A stretch of 50,055 bases of DNA. It comes from Lacrimispora algidixylanolytica. Its GTDB lineage: Bacteria; Bacillota; Clostridia; Lachnospirales; Lachnospiraceae. Of this stretch, positions 23,473-32,939 are shown piece by piece. The notes under the pieces are model-generated. The model did not search any database. It was not told the DNA's origin and worked only from the letters and a program-made list of their open reading frames with translations. The translations under genes and the position numbers were made by a program. The number at the start of each line of letters is the position of its first letter. The first letter of the stretch is position 1. The stretch spans positions 1-50,055 of the forward strand of contig NZ_MCIA01000019.1 of NCBI RefSeq assembly GCF_003609635.1, read 5' to 3'.

Positions 23473-24174
23473 ATGAACTTAAACATATTATATGAAGATA
23501 AAGAATTCCTTATTGTGGAGAAGCCAGTGGGCATGGAATCTCAGTCTGCCAGATCCTTTGAACCGGATATGGTAAGTGAAGTAAAGCGACATATCCACAC
23601 GTTATCCCCAAAGGCGGGAGAACCTTATGTAGGAGTTATCCACAGACTGGATAAGCCAGTCGGCGGCGTAATGGTTTATGCAAAAACAAAAGAAGCAGCA
23701 GATTCCTTAAGTAAGCAGGTTTCCGCTCATAAAATGGAGAAAATCTATTATGCAGTTGTATGTGGAAAACCTGTGGAAAACTTTGGTACCTACGTGGATT
23801 ATTTGTGGAAAGACGGAAAAAATAATAGTTCTAAAATTGTGGACAAGGGGATAAAAGATGCAAAATTGGCCGAGCTTAGCTTTAAAGTTGTGGATAAGGC
23901 AGAGTTTCAGGGAGAAGAATTAAGCCTGATGGAAATTAGACTAAAAACTGGACGTCATCACCAGATTCGAGTTCAGATGGCAGGTCACGGTAACCCTTTG
24001 TGGGGAGATCAAAAATACAATCCAAGATTTCAACAAAAAGGAACACGTACCAATGTTGCCTTATATGCATCAAGCCTTACATTATCTCACCCCATAACAG
24101 GGAAAAAGATGCCGTTTTCCATCAAACCAAAAGGGGAGATATTTGAACCGTTTACTTTTCTTAAAGGTTTTTAA
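23473..24174 (+). CDS. RluA family pseudouridine synthase
   Basis: This enzyme isomerises uridine to pseudouridine in rRNA or tRNA. The catalytic motif GVIHRLDKPVGG gives Asp60, with the family lysine/tyrosine block YYAVVCGKP and the C-terminal RTGRHHQIRVQ-like motif (LKTGRHHQIRVQMA). It lacks the N-terminal S4 domain, which points to the short RluA or TruC type rather than RluD. It begins seven bases after the nitroreductase stop and is probably co-transcribed with it. The target position cannot be read from sequence. Confidence 0.9.
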   Translation: MNLNILYEDKEFLIVEKPVGMESQSARSFEPDMVSEVKRHIHTLSPKAGEPYVGVIHRLDKPVGGVMVYAKTKEAADSLSKQVSAHKMEKIYYAVVCGKPVENFGTYVDYLWKDGKNNSSKIVDKGIKDAKLAELSFKVVDKAEFQGEELSLMEIRLKTGRHHQIRVQMAGHGNPLWGDQKYNPRFQQKGTRTNVALYASSLTLSHPITGKKMPFSIKPKGEIFEPFTFLKGF

Positions 24175-24275
24175 TTTAGGAATTTTTTGCTAATTTAAGA
24201 TTTGCATATTTTAAAGTCCCTGTGCTCATAATAGAAACTGTACAAAAGAAGTACAAAACAGAAACAGGTGAGTCC

Positions 24276-25391
24276 ATGGAGAAACCGAGTAGGAAACTGA
24301 AGAAAACATTATTGATATTGGGAGTTACTGGGGCAGTATATTTGAGTTTTCGATATTTGCTGCCCCTCGTAATTCCCTTTTTGATTGCTTATGTATTTGC
24401 CTTGTCCTTGCGGCCTTCCGCCCTTTGGATCGAGAGAAAGACCCGTTTTACCATAAAAAAGAAAGTGATTTCCATTCCACTTGCAGTCATCGGAGGAGTA
24501 GAAGTCATTCTTTTTATGATTGTATTTGGGATTTTCTTATATATCGGAGGAAGAAAGCTTGCAATGGAAGCAAAGCTTTTATTTCAAAATCTCCCCCAAA
24601 TCATGAGAAGCATTGATTTTTGGCTGACACAGAACTGCACGTTTGCGGAACAGTTTTTAAAGCTTCCAGACGGATATCTACTTGAAATGGTCCGAGAGGT
24701 CATTTCAGGAGGAGAAACTGCACTAAAAAGCAAAGCCATGTCATTTGTCATGTTAAATTCCATGAGCATTATAAAATGGCTGGTACAGATCACCATCCTT
24801 ACGGTCATTTTATTTATTGCCACTATCTTGACCATGCAGGAAATGGATGACATCCGCACCAGGCGAGACAATTCTATCTTCTGCTATGAATACGCCATGC
24901 TGGGAAACCGCCTGATGTCTGTTGGAAGTGCATGGTTAAAAACTCAGGCAACCATCATGCTTTTTACCATGGTCATCTGCTCTGTGGGTTTATTTCTTAT
25001 GGGAAATCCCTATTTTATTCTTCTTGGTATTGGAATCGGTTTCTTAGATGCCCTTCCTATCTTTGGCACTGGGACCGTTTTAATTCCCTGGGCCATAGCC
25101 GCTATGGTGAGTAAAAACTGGGTATATGGCATTGGTCTTATTGTGATTTATATTATCACTTATTTCCTAAGGGAGATTATGGAAGCAAAAATCATGGGAG
25201 GAAAGGTAGGACTTACTCCTCTTGAAACCCTTGCTTCTATGTTTGTAGGACTCCAGCTTTTTGGACTTTTCGGTTTTATTATGGGACCAATTGGCTTATT
25301 AATCATTGAAGATATTGTGGAGCTATACGGTGGATCGTGTTATAATTGCAGAGAAGAAACCCATCACGAAGGGAAGGGCAAAACACGATGA
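24276..25391 (+). CDS. AI-2E transporter family / YtvI-like sporulation membrane protein
   Basis: This polytopic membrane protein of the AI-2E/PerM family has about eight predicted hydrophobic helices. The LLILGVTGAVYL segment opens the protein, and the conserved C-terminal block LDALPIFGTGTVLIPWAI, followed by MEAKIMGGKVGLTPL, is typical. In spore formers the YtvI branch of this family is linked to sporulation. The ATG at 24276 follows AGGTGAG; a GTG at 24222 is in frame without a site. It overlaps the next gene by four bases (ATGA). The transported substrate is unknown, and an autoinducer role should not be assumed. Confidence 0.8.
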   Translation: MEKPSRKLKKTLLILGVTGAVYLSFRYLLPLVIPFLIAYVFALSLRPSALWIERKTRFTIKKKVISIPLAVIGGVEVILFMIVFGIFLYIGGRKLAMEAKLLFQNLPQIMRSIDFWLTQNCTFAEQFLKLPDGYLLEMVREVISGGETALKSKAMSFVMLNSMSIIKWLVQITILTVILFIATILTMQEMDDIRTRRDNSIFCYEYAMLGNRLMSVGSAWLKTQATIMLFTMVICSVGLFLMGNPYFILLGIGIGFLDALPIFGTGTVLIPWAIAAMVSKNWVYGIGLIVIYIITYFLREIMEAKIMGGKVGLTPLETLASMFVGLQLFGLFGFIMGPIGLLIIEDIVELYGGSCYNCREETHHEGKGKTR

Positions 25392-25984
25392 ATCCAAAGG
25401 AATTAATTGAGTTTTTAAGATTAGTAGAACCATTAAAATGCAATACAAGACACAACTGGACCTCCTCAGGACGTCAGGAAAGTGTGGCGGAGCATACCTG
25501 GCGGCTGGCGGTTCTTGCCATGTTAATGGAGCCGGAATTTACCGATCTAGATATGAATAAAGTACTTCGCATGTGTTTGATCCATGATTGGGGAGAAGCA
25601 GTAACAGGAGATATTCCAGCCTTTGTAAAGACTGGTGAGGACGAAGAAGTAGAAGAGGAAGCAATTAACTTTCTTTTATCCAAGCTTCCTAAATCCGCTT
25701 CTGACCGCTTTGCCCCTCTTTTTAAGGAAATGTCCCTTTGCCAGTCAAAAGAAGCTAAACTGGTAAAATCACTTGATAAGATTGAGACCGTGATACAGCA
25801 TAATGAGGCAGGAACCAGTACCTGGCTTCCCCTTGAATATGATTTAAACTTAACGTATGGAAATGAGATTTGTGACAGCTTCCCCGAGACAAAGGAATTA
25901 AGGAATCAGGTCAGGGAAGACAGCAAAAAGCTTATGGAAGAAGAAAAAGAAAAGCCAGGCTCTCCTCTTGACAAACATTTGTAA
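25388..25984 (+). CDS. HD domain nucleotidase (YfbR-like)
   Basis: This is a 198-residue HD-superfamily phosphohydrolase. The metal ligands are seen as H in SVAEHTWR, the HD pair in LIHDWGEAVTGDIP, and an aspartate in KSLDKIETVIQ. YfbR-type proteins dephosphorylate deoxynucleoside 5'-monophosphates. The start is the ATG overlapping the ytvI stop, with AAGGG upstream. The proS promoter overlaps its last codons. Confidence 0.85.
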   Translation: MNPKELIEFLRLVEPLKCNTRHNWTSSGRQESVAEHTWRLAVLAMLMEPEFTDLDMNKVLRMCLIHDWGEAVTGDIPAFVKTGEDEEVEEEAINFLLSKLPKSASDRFAPLFKEMSLCQSKEAKLVKSLDKIETVIQHNEAGTSTWLPLEYDLNLTYGNEICDSFPETKELRNQVREDSKKLMEEEKEKPGSPLDKHL

Positions 25985-25996
25985 ATAACGTAAAAT
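25968..25996 (+). promoter_or_regulatory. Promoter of the T-box-proS transcript
   Basis: TTGACA (25968-25973) and TAAAAT (25991-25996) are 17 bases apart. The minus-35 box lies within the last codons of the HD gene. Confidence 0.75.
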
Positions 25997-26002
25997 CAAC
26001 CA

Positions 26003-26262
26003 TACCAACTTTCATAAATTTGAAAGAAACAGACGTTGAAGAGGATTACTAGGTAATGATGTATTTCAGAGAGAAGGCCATTTGGTGAAAGGCCTTTATA
26101 CCACTCATCGCTCAACCTCCCTCGGAGTCCCGCAGCAAACTGCGGCGCGTTTCCTGCGTTACAGGACTAAAAGTGAGCCAGAGAAAGATTCTATGGCTAA
26201 ATTGGGTGGCACCGCCGAGTTGTTCGGTCCCTTTTATAGGGAACGGATGGCTCTTTTTTAAT
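26003..26262 (+). promoter_or_regulatory. T-box riboswitch of proS
   Basis: T-box leaders sense uncharged tRNA and open a terminator. The AG-bulge block AGAGAGAAGGCC with its paired GGCC marks stem I. The antiterminator core GGGTGGCACCGC is at 26203-26214, and a terminator (GGTCCC/GGGAAC region, 26222-26252) is followed by seven T residues. Proline is the expected ligand because proS follows 24 bases later. CCT and CCC triplets occur on the 3' side of stem I (26116-26122), but I could not place the specifier with certainty. Confidence 0.88.
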
Positions 26263-26285
26263 TAACCGAATAAAGGAGAATTGTC

Positions 26286-27719
26286 ATGGCAAAGGACAAG
26301 AAATTAGTAGAAGCGATCACATCTATGGATGTGGACTTCGCCCAGTGGTACACTGATGTTGTAAAGAAAGCAGAATTGATGGATTATTCCAGCGTAAAGG
26401 GCTGCATGGTCATCAAGCCAGCAGGTTATGCCATCTGGGAAAACATTCAGGGCGAGCTGGACCGAAGATTTAAGGAAACAGGCGTTGAAAATGTTTACAT
26501 GCCTATGTTTATTCCAGAGAGCCTTCTCCAGAAAGAAAAGGATCATGTGGACGGCTTTGCTCCAGAAGTAGCTTGGGTAACCCATGGCGGCCTTGAGCCG
26601 TTACAGGAACGCCTTTGTGTTAGACCTACATCAGAGACTTTGTTTTGCGATTTCTACTCCAGAGAGATACAGTCTTACCGGGATCTTCCAAAGTTATATA
26701 ACCAGTGGTGCTCCGTGGTTCGCTGGGAAAAAACCACTAGACCGTTTTTACGTTCCAGAGAGTTTTTATGGCAGGAAGGTCATACCGCTCATGCAACAGC
26801 AAAAGAAGCAGAGGAAAGAACAGAGCAGATGCTCAATCTATACGCTAATTTCTGCGAAGAAGTTCTTGCTATGCCAGTGATCAGAGGCCAGAAGACTGAT
26901 AAGGAGAAATTCGCTGGTGCAGAAGCAACTTACACCATTGAAGCCCTTATGCATGATGGAAAGGCTCTTCAGTCAGGAACTAGCCATAACTTTGGAGATG
27001 GATTTGCGAAAGCGTTTGAGATCCAGTACTCTGATAAGGAAAATAAGTTAAGCTACGTTCATCAGACTTCTTGGGGACTTAGTACCAGATTGATCGGTGG
27101 AATCATCATGGTTCACGGTGATGATAATGGACTTGTACTTCCTCCAAAGATTGCACCGGTTCAGGTTATAATCGTTCCTGTTCAGCAGCAGAAGGAAGGC
27201 GTACTTGATAAGGCTCTTGAGCTGAAAGGTATGTTATCTAATTTCAGAGTTAAGGTGGATGACAGCGATAAGAGTCCAGGCTGGAAATTCAGCGAATCCG
27301 AGATGAGAGGAATTCCAATCCGCGTAGAGATCGGGCCAAGAGATATTGAACAAAACCAGGCTGTCTTAGTCCGCAGAGATACTCATGAAAAGATTATGGT
27401 ATCTTTAGACGAACTGGATCAGCAGGTAAGAGATCTTCTTGACGACATTCAAAAGAATATGTACGAAAAAGCCAAAAATCACCGCGATGAACATACGAGT
27501 GAAGCAACTGATTTGGCTACTTTTACAAAAACAGTAGAAGAAAAGCCTGGCTTTGTAAAGGCGATGTGGTGTGGCTGTCAGGAATGTGAAGATCAGATTA
27601 AAGAATCAACAGGAGCAACGTCCCGTTGTATCCCATTTGAGCAGAAAACACTTAGTGACACCTGCATCTGCTGCGGCAAGCCAGCAGTTAAGATGGTATA
27701 CTGGGGAAGAGCTTATTAA
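26286..27719 (+). CDS. proS: Prolyl-tRNA synthetase, archaeal/eukaryotic type
   Basis: This class II synthetase charges tRNA-Pro. It is the short form without the bacterial editing insertion: the catalytic core ([28 protein letters not shown]), the anticodon-binding domain, and a C-terminal domain with cysteines (CGCQEC and CICCGK) ending in the conserved tyrosine (WGRAY). At 477 residues it matches this type, which is common in Clostridia and absent from most other bacteria. AAAGGAG precedes the ATG, and the T-box leader controls it. Confidence 0.96.
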   Translation: MAKDKKLVEAITSMDVDFAQWYTDVVKKAELMDYSSVKGCMVIKPAGYAIWENIQGELDRRFKETGVENVYMPMFIPESLLQKEKDHVDGFAPEVAWVTHGGLEPLQERLCVRPTSETLFCDFYSREIQSYRDLPKLYNQWCSVVRWEKTTRPFLRSREFLWQEGHTAHATAKEAEERTEQMLNLYANFCEEVLAMPVIRGQKTDKEKFAGAEATYTIEALMHDGKALQSGTSHNFGDGFAKAFEIQYSDKENKLSYVHQTSWGLSTRLIGGIIMVHGDDNGLVLPPKIAPVQVIIVPVQQQKEGVLDKALELKGMLSNFRVKVDDSDKSPGWKFSESEMRGIPIRVEIGPRDIEQNQAVLVRRDTHEKIMVSLDELDQQVRDLLDDIQKNMYEKAKNHRDEHTSEATDLATFTKTVEEKPGFVKAMWCGCQECEDQIKESTGATSRCIPFEQKTLSDTCICCGKPAVKMVYWGRAY

Positions 27720-27752
27720 TAAAGAAGGTAACTAGGTAAAGGAGAGATCGTG

Positions 27753-28955
27753 ATGAAGATTTTAGTGCCCCAGGCAGCAGGAGAGATCATGGAACAACTA
27801 AATACCCATGGATTTGAAGCCTATGTGGTAGGCGGGTGTGTAAGAGACAGTCTGCTTATGCGGACGCCTGAAGACTGGGACATCACGACCTCTGCCAATC
27901 CGGAGCAGGTAAAGGCAATATTCCCAAGAACCGTTGACACAGGAATCCAGCACGGTACGGTTACAGTCCTTGCCGATAAGGTGGGGTATGAGGTAACCAC
28001 CTACCGCATTGATGGAGAATATGAAGATGGGCGACATCCAAAGTCTGTGGAATTTACCAGGAACTTAACGGAAGATTTAAGGCGCCGGGATTTTACCATC
28101 AACGCCATGGCATATAGTGACCGGGACGGCCTTGTAGATATTTTTGATGGGCAAAAGGATTTACAACAAGGGATCATTCGCTGTGTGGGCAATGCCCAGG
28201 ATCGGTTTACCGAAGATGCCCTTCGGATTCTTCGGGCTATCCGGTTTTCTGCCCAGCTTGGATTTGATATTGAAGAGGAGACAAAAAAGGCAATTACTGT
28301 CATTGCTCCTAATATGTTAAAGGTCAGCAGGGAACGGATTCAGGTGGAGCTGACGAAACTTCTTGTATCCAATCATCCAGAAAAGATTGTGGAAGTATAT
28401 GAAAGCAAGATTGCCCCTTATATCTGCGAATCATTCAATCAAGCTTTAAAAACTTTTTCCGGTGTGGAGAGACTTAAACTTCTGCCTGCTAATAAGCATA
28501 TGCGATGGGCTGGTCTTCTAAGGCATCAACTACCGGAAGTTTCTGTAAGTATCTTAAGAGAGTTGAAACTAGATAATGATACCATCAACCAGGTAAAGAC
28601 CCTTGTAAGTCTTTGGAATGAGGAGATACCTGCTAAGAAGCCGGATATCCGAAAAGTGATGAGTAAACTAACTCCAGAACTTTTTTCTGACCTGTTGTTA
28701 TTTCAAACGATATTTAGTGAAAAATCTTACTTAGATACCCTTAAAATGGTGGAAGAATATGCGAAAGAAATCATAAGAGACGGAGATTGCATCCACCGAA
28801 AGGACATGGCAGTAACCGGCAAAGAGCTGATAGAAGCTGGCAGAAAGCCAGGACCAAAGATCGGAAACGTTTTAGATACTTTATTTGAAGAAGTAATTAA
28901 AAATCCGGAGCACAACCAAAAAGATTATCTCATGAATCTGGCTGAAAAGTTATGA
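27753..28955 (+). CDS. cca: CCA tRNA nucleotidyltransferase
   Basis: This enzyme adds or repairs the 3' CCA end of tRNAs without a template. The nucleotidyltransferase head has GGCVRDSLL, EDWDITT (metal aspartates) and RRRDFTINAMAY; the RNA-binding neck (DRFTEDALRILRAIRF) and an all-helical tail follow. At 400 residues it is the class II bacterial enzyme without an HD domain. AAAGGAGAG precedes a GTG-ATG pair; the ATG at 27753 has the better spacing. It follows proS by 33 bases with no terminator, so both are probably on one tRNA-related transcript. Confidence 0.93.
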   Translation: MKILVPQAAGEIMEQLNTHGFEAYVVGGCVRDSLLMRTPEDWDITTSANPEQVKAIFPRTVDTGIQHGTVTVLADKVGYEVTTYRIDGEYEDGRHPKSVEFTRNLTEDLRRRDFTINAMAYSDRDGLVDIFDGQKDLQQGIIRCVGNAQDRFTEDALRILRAIRFSAQLGFDIEEETKKAITVIAPNMLKVSRERIQVELTKLLVSNHPEKIVEVYESKIAPYICESFNQALKTFSGVERLKLLPANKHMRWAGLLRHQLPEVSVSILRELKLDNDTINQVKTLVSLWNEEIPAKKPDIRKVMSKLTPELFSDLLLFQTIFSEKSYLDTLKMVEEYAKEIIRDGDCIHRKDMAVTGKELIEAGRKPGPKIGNVLDTLFEEVIKNPEHNQKDYLMNLAEKL

Positions 28956-28998
28956 AGATCGGGCCTATGGCCCGTATAACTTTCAGCCAGATTTTGCA
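28935..28998 (+). terminator. Long terminator-like inverted repeat at the end of cca
   Basis: Eighteen base pairs with one bulge (28935-28954 against 28975-28992) enclose an inner GGGCC/GGCCC hairpin. The left arm is the end of the cca coding sequence including its stop, so codons for the last residues form half of the stem. TTGCATATTTTTT follows. Confidence 0.7.
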
Positions 28999-29061
28999 TA
29001 TTTTTTACTAGCCTTTCATACCCTAGAAGTAGCTGATTAGCTAAGAGTTGGAGGGGTGGTT

Positions 29062-30039
29062 GTGAACGAGAAATACACAGAGGTGCTTACGCAGTATGAG
29101 CTCGAAATTCTTGATGTAAAGCGCGGCCGGGGCGCCTGGTTGTGTGAGACGAATCAGGGTCTGAAACTGCTTCGGGAATATAAAGGAACTTTAAAGCGCC
29201 TTGAATTTGAGGATAAGGTATTTTCACAAATGGAAGAAGCCGGCCATTTGAACGTGGATCGTTACGTGAGAAACAAAGAAGGAGAGCTTCTCTCTACCGC
29301 CGATGACGGTACAAGGTGGATTGTAAAAGACTGGTATGCGGACCGGGAGTGCAATTTAAAGGACAGCAAGGAAGTACTGTGTGCCATTGAACAGATTGCC
29401 TGCTTACATAAAATTCTAAGAGGAATAGAATTTAAGGACGAATGGAACTTAGGCTCCATTTTGGTACAGCAGCCAGCCGAAGAGATGGAGCGTCACAACA
29501 AAGAGCTGGTGAGAGCCCGTTCCTTTATTCGGAATAAGAGAAAAAAATCAGAATTTGAACTGTGCGTCATGGGTAATTACGATACATTTTACGAACAGGC
29601 TATGGAGGCCTGTAAGGGAATGTCATGCTTTTTAGAAAAGCGGGAGACAGGGGAGGAATATTTATGCCATGGAGATTTAAACCAGCATCATATTCTAATG
29701 TGTTCTCATGATGTGGCAATTGTAGAATTTAACCGCATGCATAAAGGGATGCAGATGGAGGATCTGTATCATTTTATGCGCAAAGCCATGGAAAAACATG
29801 ATTGGAGCTTAAAGCTTGGCATGGCAATGCTTGATACATATTCTGAAATCCTATCTCTTTCGAATGCAGACAGGACCTGCCTTTACTATTTATTCTTATA
29901 TCCGGAGAAATATTGGAAGCAGCTTAACTTCTATTATAATGCCAATAAGGCATGGATTCCGGCAAGAAACATTGAGAAACTAAAGGATCTTGAGATCCAG
30001 CAATCGGTTCGGAATTCGTTTCTGTCAAGAATAAAATAG
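29062..30039 (+). CDS. CotS family spore coat kinase-like protein
   Basis: CotS-type proteins are spore coat components with the aminoglycoside-phosphotransferase fold. The Brenner motif CHGDLNQHHI gives His203, Asp205 and Asn207. The metal-binding aspartate of the following motif is replaced by glutamate (VEFNR, Glu222), which may weaken or abolish kinase activity. The GTG at 29062 follows GGAGGGG; an earlier GTG overlaps that site. At 325 residues it fits the family. It is a single gene. Sporulation-stage expression is expected from the family. Confidence 0.82.
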   Translation: MNEKYTEVLTQYELEILDVKRGRGAWLCETNQGLKLLREYKGTLKRLEFEDKVFSQMEEAGHLNVDRYVRNKEGELLSTADDGTRWIVKDWYADRECNLKDSKEVLCAIEQIACLHKILRGIEFKDEWNLGSILVQQPAEEMERHNKELVRARSFIRNKRKKSEFELCVMGNYDTFYEQAMEACKGMSCFLEKRETGEEYLCHGDLNQHHILMCSHDVAIVEFNRMHKGMQMEDLYHFMRKAMEKHDWSLKLGMAMLDTYSEILSLSNADRTCLYYLFLYPEKYWKQLNFYYNANKAWIPARNIEKLKDLEIQQSVRNSFLSRIK

Positions 30040-30115
30040 TGGAATCCGCTTTTCTTTTATTATGTTATGTTTTATAATATCCATAACAGAAATGGAGAGA
30101 AGGGAGTAATATGCA

Positions 30116-31852
30116 ATGAAAGATTACAGGAGCATTTATGACGAATGGCTTTTGAATCCATATTTTGATGAGGCTACCAAAAAAGAACTTCGGGGAGTTC
30201 AAGACGATGATAATGAGGTTAAAGAACGTTTTTATCAGGATCTTGAATTTGGTACTGCCGGATTAAGAGGAATCATCGGAGCAGGAATCAACCGAATGAA
30301 TATTTATGTTGTAAGAAGAGCCACTCAGGGGCTTGCAAATTATATAATAAAACAGGGCGGCGCCCACAAAGGCGTAGCCATAGCATATGACTCCAGGCAT
30401 ATGTCTCCAGAATTCGCAGAGGAGGCTGCTCTGACATTAGCGGCCAATGGCATTAAGGCATTTAAATTTGAATCTTTGCGTCCAACACCGGAGCTTTCTT
30501 TTGCTGTCAGGGAATTAGGGTGTATTGCGGGCATTAACGTAACGGCCAGCCATAACCCGCCGGATTATAACGGATACAAGGTATACTGGGAGGACGGCGC
30601 CCAGTTTACACCCCCTCATGACAAAGGGGTGACAAAAGAGGTTTTAGACATTACCGATCTTTCCACCGTAAAGACCATCACCAGAGAAGCTGCTGTGGCT
30701 GCAGGAAACTATGAGATCATAGGAGCTTCTGTGGATGACAAATACATTGCCCATGTAAAGGCTCAGGTTTTAAACCAGGAAGCCATTACACGCATGCAAA
30801 GTGAGATCTGTGTTGTCTACACCCCCCTGCATGGGACTGGAAATCTACCTGTAAGAAGAGCATTAGAAGAGATTGGTTTTACTCATGTTCATGTGGTTCC
30901 AGAACAAGAGCTTCCAGATGGAGATTTCCCAACCGTCAGCTATCCAAATCCAGAGGCAGAGGAAGCTTTTGCCTTAGGACTAGCCCTTGCAAAAGAGAAG
31001 AATGCAGATTTAATTTTGGCAACAGATCCGGATGCGGATCGACTTGGAGTGTATGTAAAGGATGATAAATCAGGGGAATACATTCCTCTTACAGGCAATA
31101 TGTCAGGTTCTCTGCTTTGCGAATACGTGCTCAGTCAAAAGAAGGAACGGGGAGAGATTCCAGAGGATGGACAGGTCGTTAAATCCATCGTTACCACCAA
31201 TTTGGTGGATGCGGTTGCGAAATCTTATGGCTGCGAGCTGATCGAAGTGCTTACCGGCTTTAAGTACATCGGACAGCAGATCTTAAAGAATGAAATTTCC
31301 GGACATGGCACTTATTTGTTTGGTTTGGAAGAAAGTTATGGCTGTCTTATCGGCACCTATGCTCGTGATAAGGACGCGATTTCCGCTTCTGTAGCCTTAT
31401 GTGAGGCTGCCGCTTATTATAAGACAAAAGGCATGACCTTATGGGATGCCATGAATGCTATGTATGAAACCTATGGTTATTACAAGGATGCCGTTTTGGC
31501 CATTGGACTAAAGGGAATTGAAGGCCAGGCAAAGATTCGTGAAATTATGGAGACAATGAGGGGAGAGGTTCCTAGAATGGTTGGCAGCTACAAAGTGATT
31601 TCTGCTAGGGATTACAAGCTAGATACCATTTTGGATATGGCAACCGGAACCATCAGACCTACCGGACTTCCTCAGTCTGATGTCCTTTATTATGATTTAT
31701 CAGATGATGCGTGGATTTGTGTAAGACCGTCAGGAACAGAGCCTAAGATCAAATTTTATTATGGAATCAAAGGTTCTTCTATGGAAGAAGCAGAGGAAAT
31801 GTCTCTTAATCTGGGAGAGGCTGTAATGGCCTTGGTCAATCAGATGCTTTAA
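30116..31852 (+). CDS. Phospho-sugar mutase (phosphoglucomutase/phosphomannomutase)
   Basis: This enzyme interconverts hexose 1- and 6-phosphates, linking glycolysis to sugar nucleotide synthesis. The phosphoserine is Ser145 in TASHNPPDYNG, the metal loop is DPDADR, the sugar loop is GLEESYG, and the phosphate-binding RPSGTEPK is near the C terminus. At 578 residues it is the long PgcA-like form. The glucose 1-phosphate it can make is the substrate of RfbA, encoded 9 kb away. AGGGAG precedes an ATG-CAA-TGA triplet and then the real ATG five bases on. Confidence 0.92.
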   Translation: MKDYRSIYDEWLLNPYFDEATKKELRGVQDDDNEVKERFYQDLEFGTAGLRGIIGAGINRMNIYVVRRATQGLANYIIKQGGAHKGVAIAYDSRHMSPEFAEEAALTLAANGIKAFKFESLRPTPELSFAVRELGCIAGINVTASHNPPDYNGYKVYWEDGAQFTPPHDKGVTKEVLDITDLSTVKTITREAAVAAGNYEIIGASVDDKYIAHVKAQVLNQEAITRMQSEICVVYTPLHGTGNLPVRRALEEIGFTHVHVVPEQELPDGDFPTVSYPNPEAEEAFALGLALAKEKNADLILATDPDADRLGVYVKDDKSGEYIPLTGNMSGSLLCEYVLSQKKERGEIPEDGQVVKSIVTTNLVDAVAKSYGCELIEVLTGFKYIGQQILKNEISGHGTYLFGLEESYGCLIGTYARDKDAISASVALCEAAAYYKTKGMTLWDAMNAMYETYGYYKDAVLAIGLKGIEGQAKIREIMETMRGEVPRMVGSYKVISARDYKLDTILDMATGTIRPTGLPQSDVLYYDLSDDAWICVRPSGTEPKIKFYYGIKGSSMEEAEEMSLNLGEAVMALVNQML

Positions 31853-31864
31853 TTGATTCAAAAT

Positions 31865-31901
31865 AAAAAGTGGGCACGAGATTAAATCGTGTCCACTTTT
31901 T
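31865..31901. terminator. Bidirectional terminator between mutase and CmpB-type gene
   Basis: Fifteen base pairs (31865-31879 against 31887-31901, one G-T pair) with five A and five T at the ends lie between convergent genes. It can end transcription from both sides. Confidence 0.8.
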
Positions 31902-31907
31902 ATATCA

Positions 31908-32762
31908 TTAGGATTTTTTGTATTTTTTAGAATATTCTTTTAATTCATTCAAAGCATCTCCAAAAAACTTAGAGGATGCGGTAGGGTTTCTGCGAAGAAT
32001 TCCCTTGCGATGGAAGCTAATATATCCAGTCATCTTTTCTTTGTTCTCAGTCAGGGACTGCAGCCGTTCCATAAGTGCGGATTCTTTAATCACAGTAGCT
32101 GTTTCTGTTTTTAAATTAGTGATCTTAACCATAGTTTCGTTCTTAAATTCTGAAACCTTTTGAGTGGTTTCCGCTTTTAACAAGGAAATCTGAACTTGTA
32201 CCTCTTCTAGCTCTGCCTTTAACTTTGTCATAGATTCCAGGATTCGTCCAAGATCCAATGCTTCTCTAACAGAAAGAACGGTATCAATGAGAAAGACAAT
32301 CGCAATTACAATAACCAGTGAAATGGTAACGGTGTCGCTTAAGGAAAGAACCAGCCATTCCAAAGGCCTATGAACCACTTCGGTCAAAATAATGGTTAAA
32401 AATCCCCAGGCAATGGAGGTGCCAAGGCAAACATACCCATTGATGTTAAAAGGATTTTTACTGTAATCCCAGTATTTCATCTTAAACAATCGTTCCATCA
32501 AGTATCCAGTGATATATTCTAATATAGAAGCCCCTGTCATACCAAAAAGAAAGACCATAGCTATATTCCCTTTGACAGGTAGAGACAGCCAAAGCATGAT
32601 GATCGCTCCGCTTCCATATAAAGGAAGGAGAGGAAGTCGTAAAAATCCCCGGTTAACAAAGTGGAGGCTTCTTACAGAAACATAAGTGGTTTCAATGATC
32701 CAGCCGATAAAGCAATATAAAAAGAAAAACAGCAGCCATTGATACCAGGTATATACGAACAT
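31908..32762 (-). CDS. CmpB-type putative ABC transporter permease membrane protein
   Basis: The first 165 residues contain about five hydrophobic helices with FIGWIIETTYVS, NRGFL-R-P and MKYWDYSKNPFNINGY, the signature of the CmpB-like family (often named putative ABC transporter permease). The C-terminal third is cytosolic and looks like a coiled coil (AELEEVQVQISLLKAETTQ). Of the two ATGs, the inner one at 32762 is spaced eight bases from AAGGGG. No ATPase gene is in the same operon; the ABC-F gene next door diverges and is not a transporter ATPase. Function unknown. Confidence 0.78.
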   Translation of the reverse strand: MFVYTWYQWLLFFFLYCFIGWIIETTYVSVRSLHFVNRGFLRLPLLPLYGSGAIIMLWLSLPVKGNIAMVFLFGMTGASILEYITGYLMERLFKMKYWDYSKNPFNINGYVCLGTSIAWGFLTIILTEVVHRPLEWLVLSLSDTVTISLVIVIAIVFLIDTVLSVREALDLGRILESMTKLKAELEEVQVQISLLKAETTQKVSEFKNETMVKITNLKTETATVIKESALMERLQSLTENKEKMTGYISFHRKGILRRNPTASSKFFGDALNELKEYSKKYKKS

Positions 32763-32865
32763 AAGCATAACCCCTTTCCGATGGGAATCGTGTTGGAACT
32801 ATCATATACGGTTTTGTCCTTTTTTGCAACTGGAAAAAACTCTTTTAAGAATAAGGGATTTTAGC

Positions 32866-32894
32866 TTGCCTTAATTGCTTTCGTCATGTAGAAT
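32866..32894 (+). promoter_or_regulatory. Promoter of the ABC-F gene
   Basis: TTGCCT (32866-32871) and TAGAAT (32889-32894) are 17 bases apart, 45 nt before the ATG. The leader is too short for an attenuation peptide of the kind known for some ABC-F resistance genes. Confidence 0.55.
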
Positions 32895-32939
32895 TATGAT
32901 GTTTCGTACTGCATACCCATGAATAAAGGAGTTATATCA

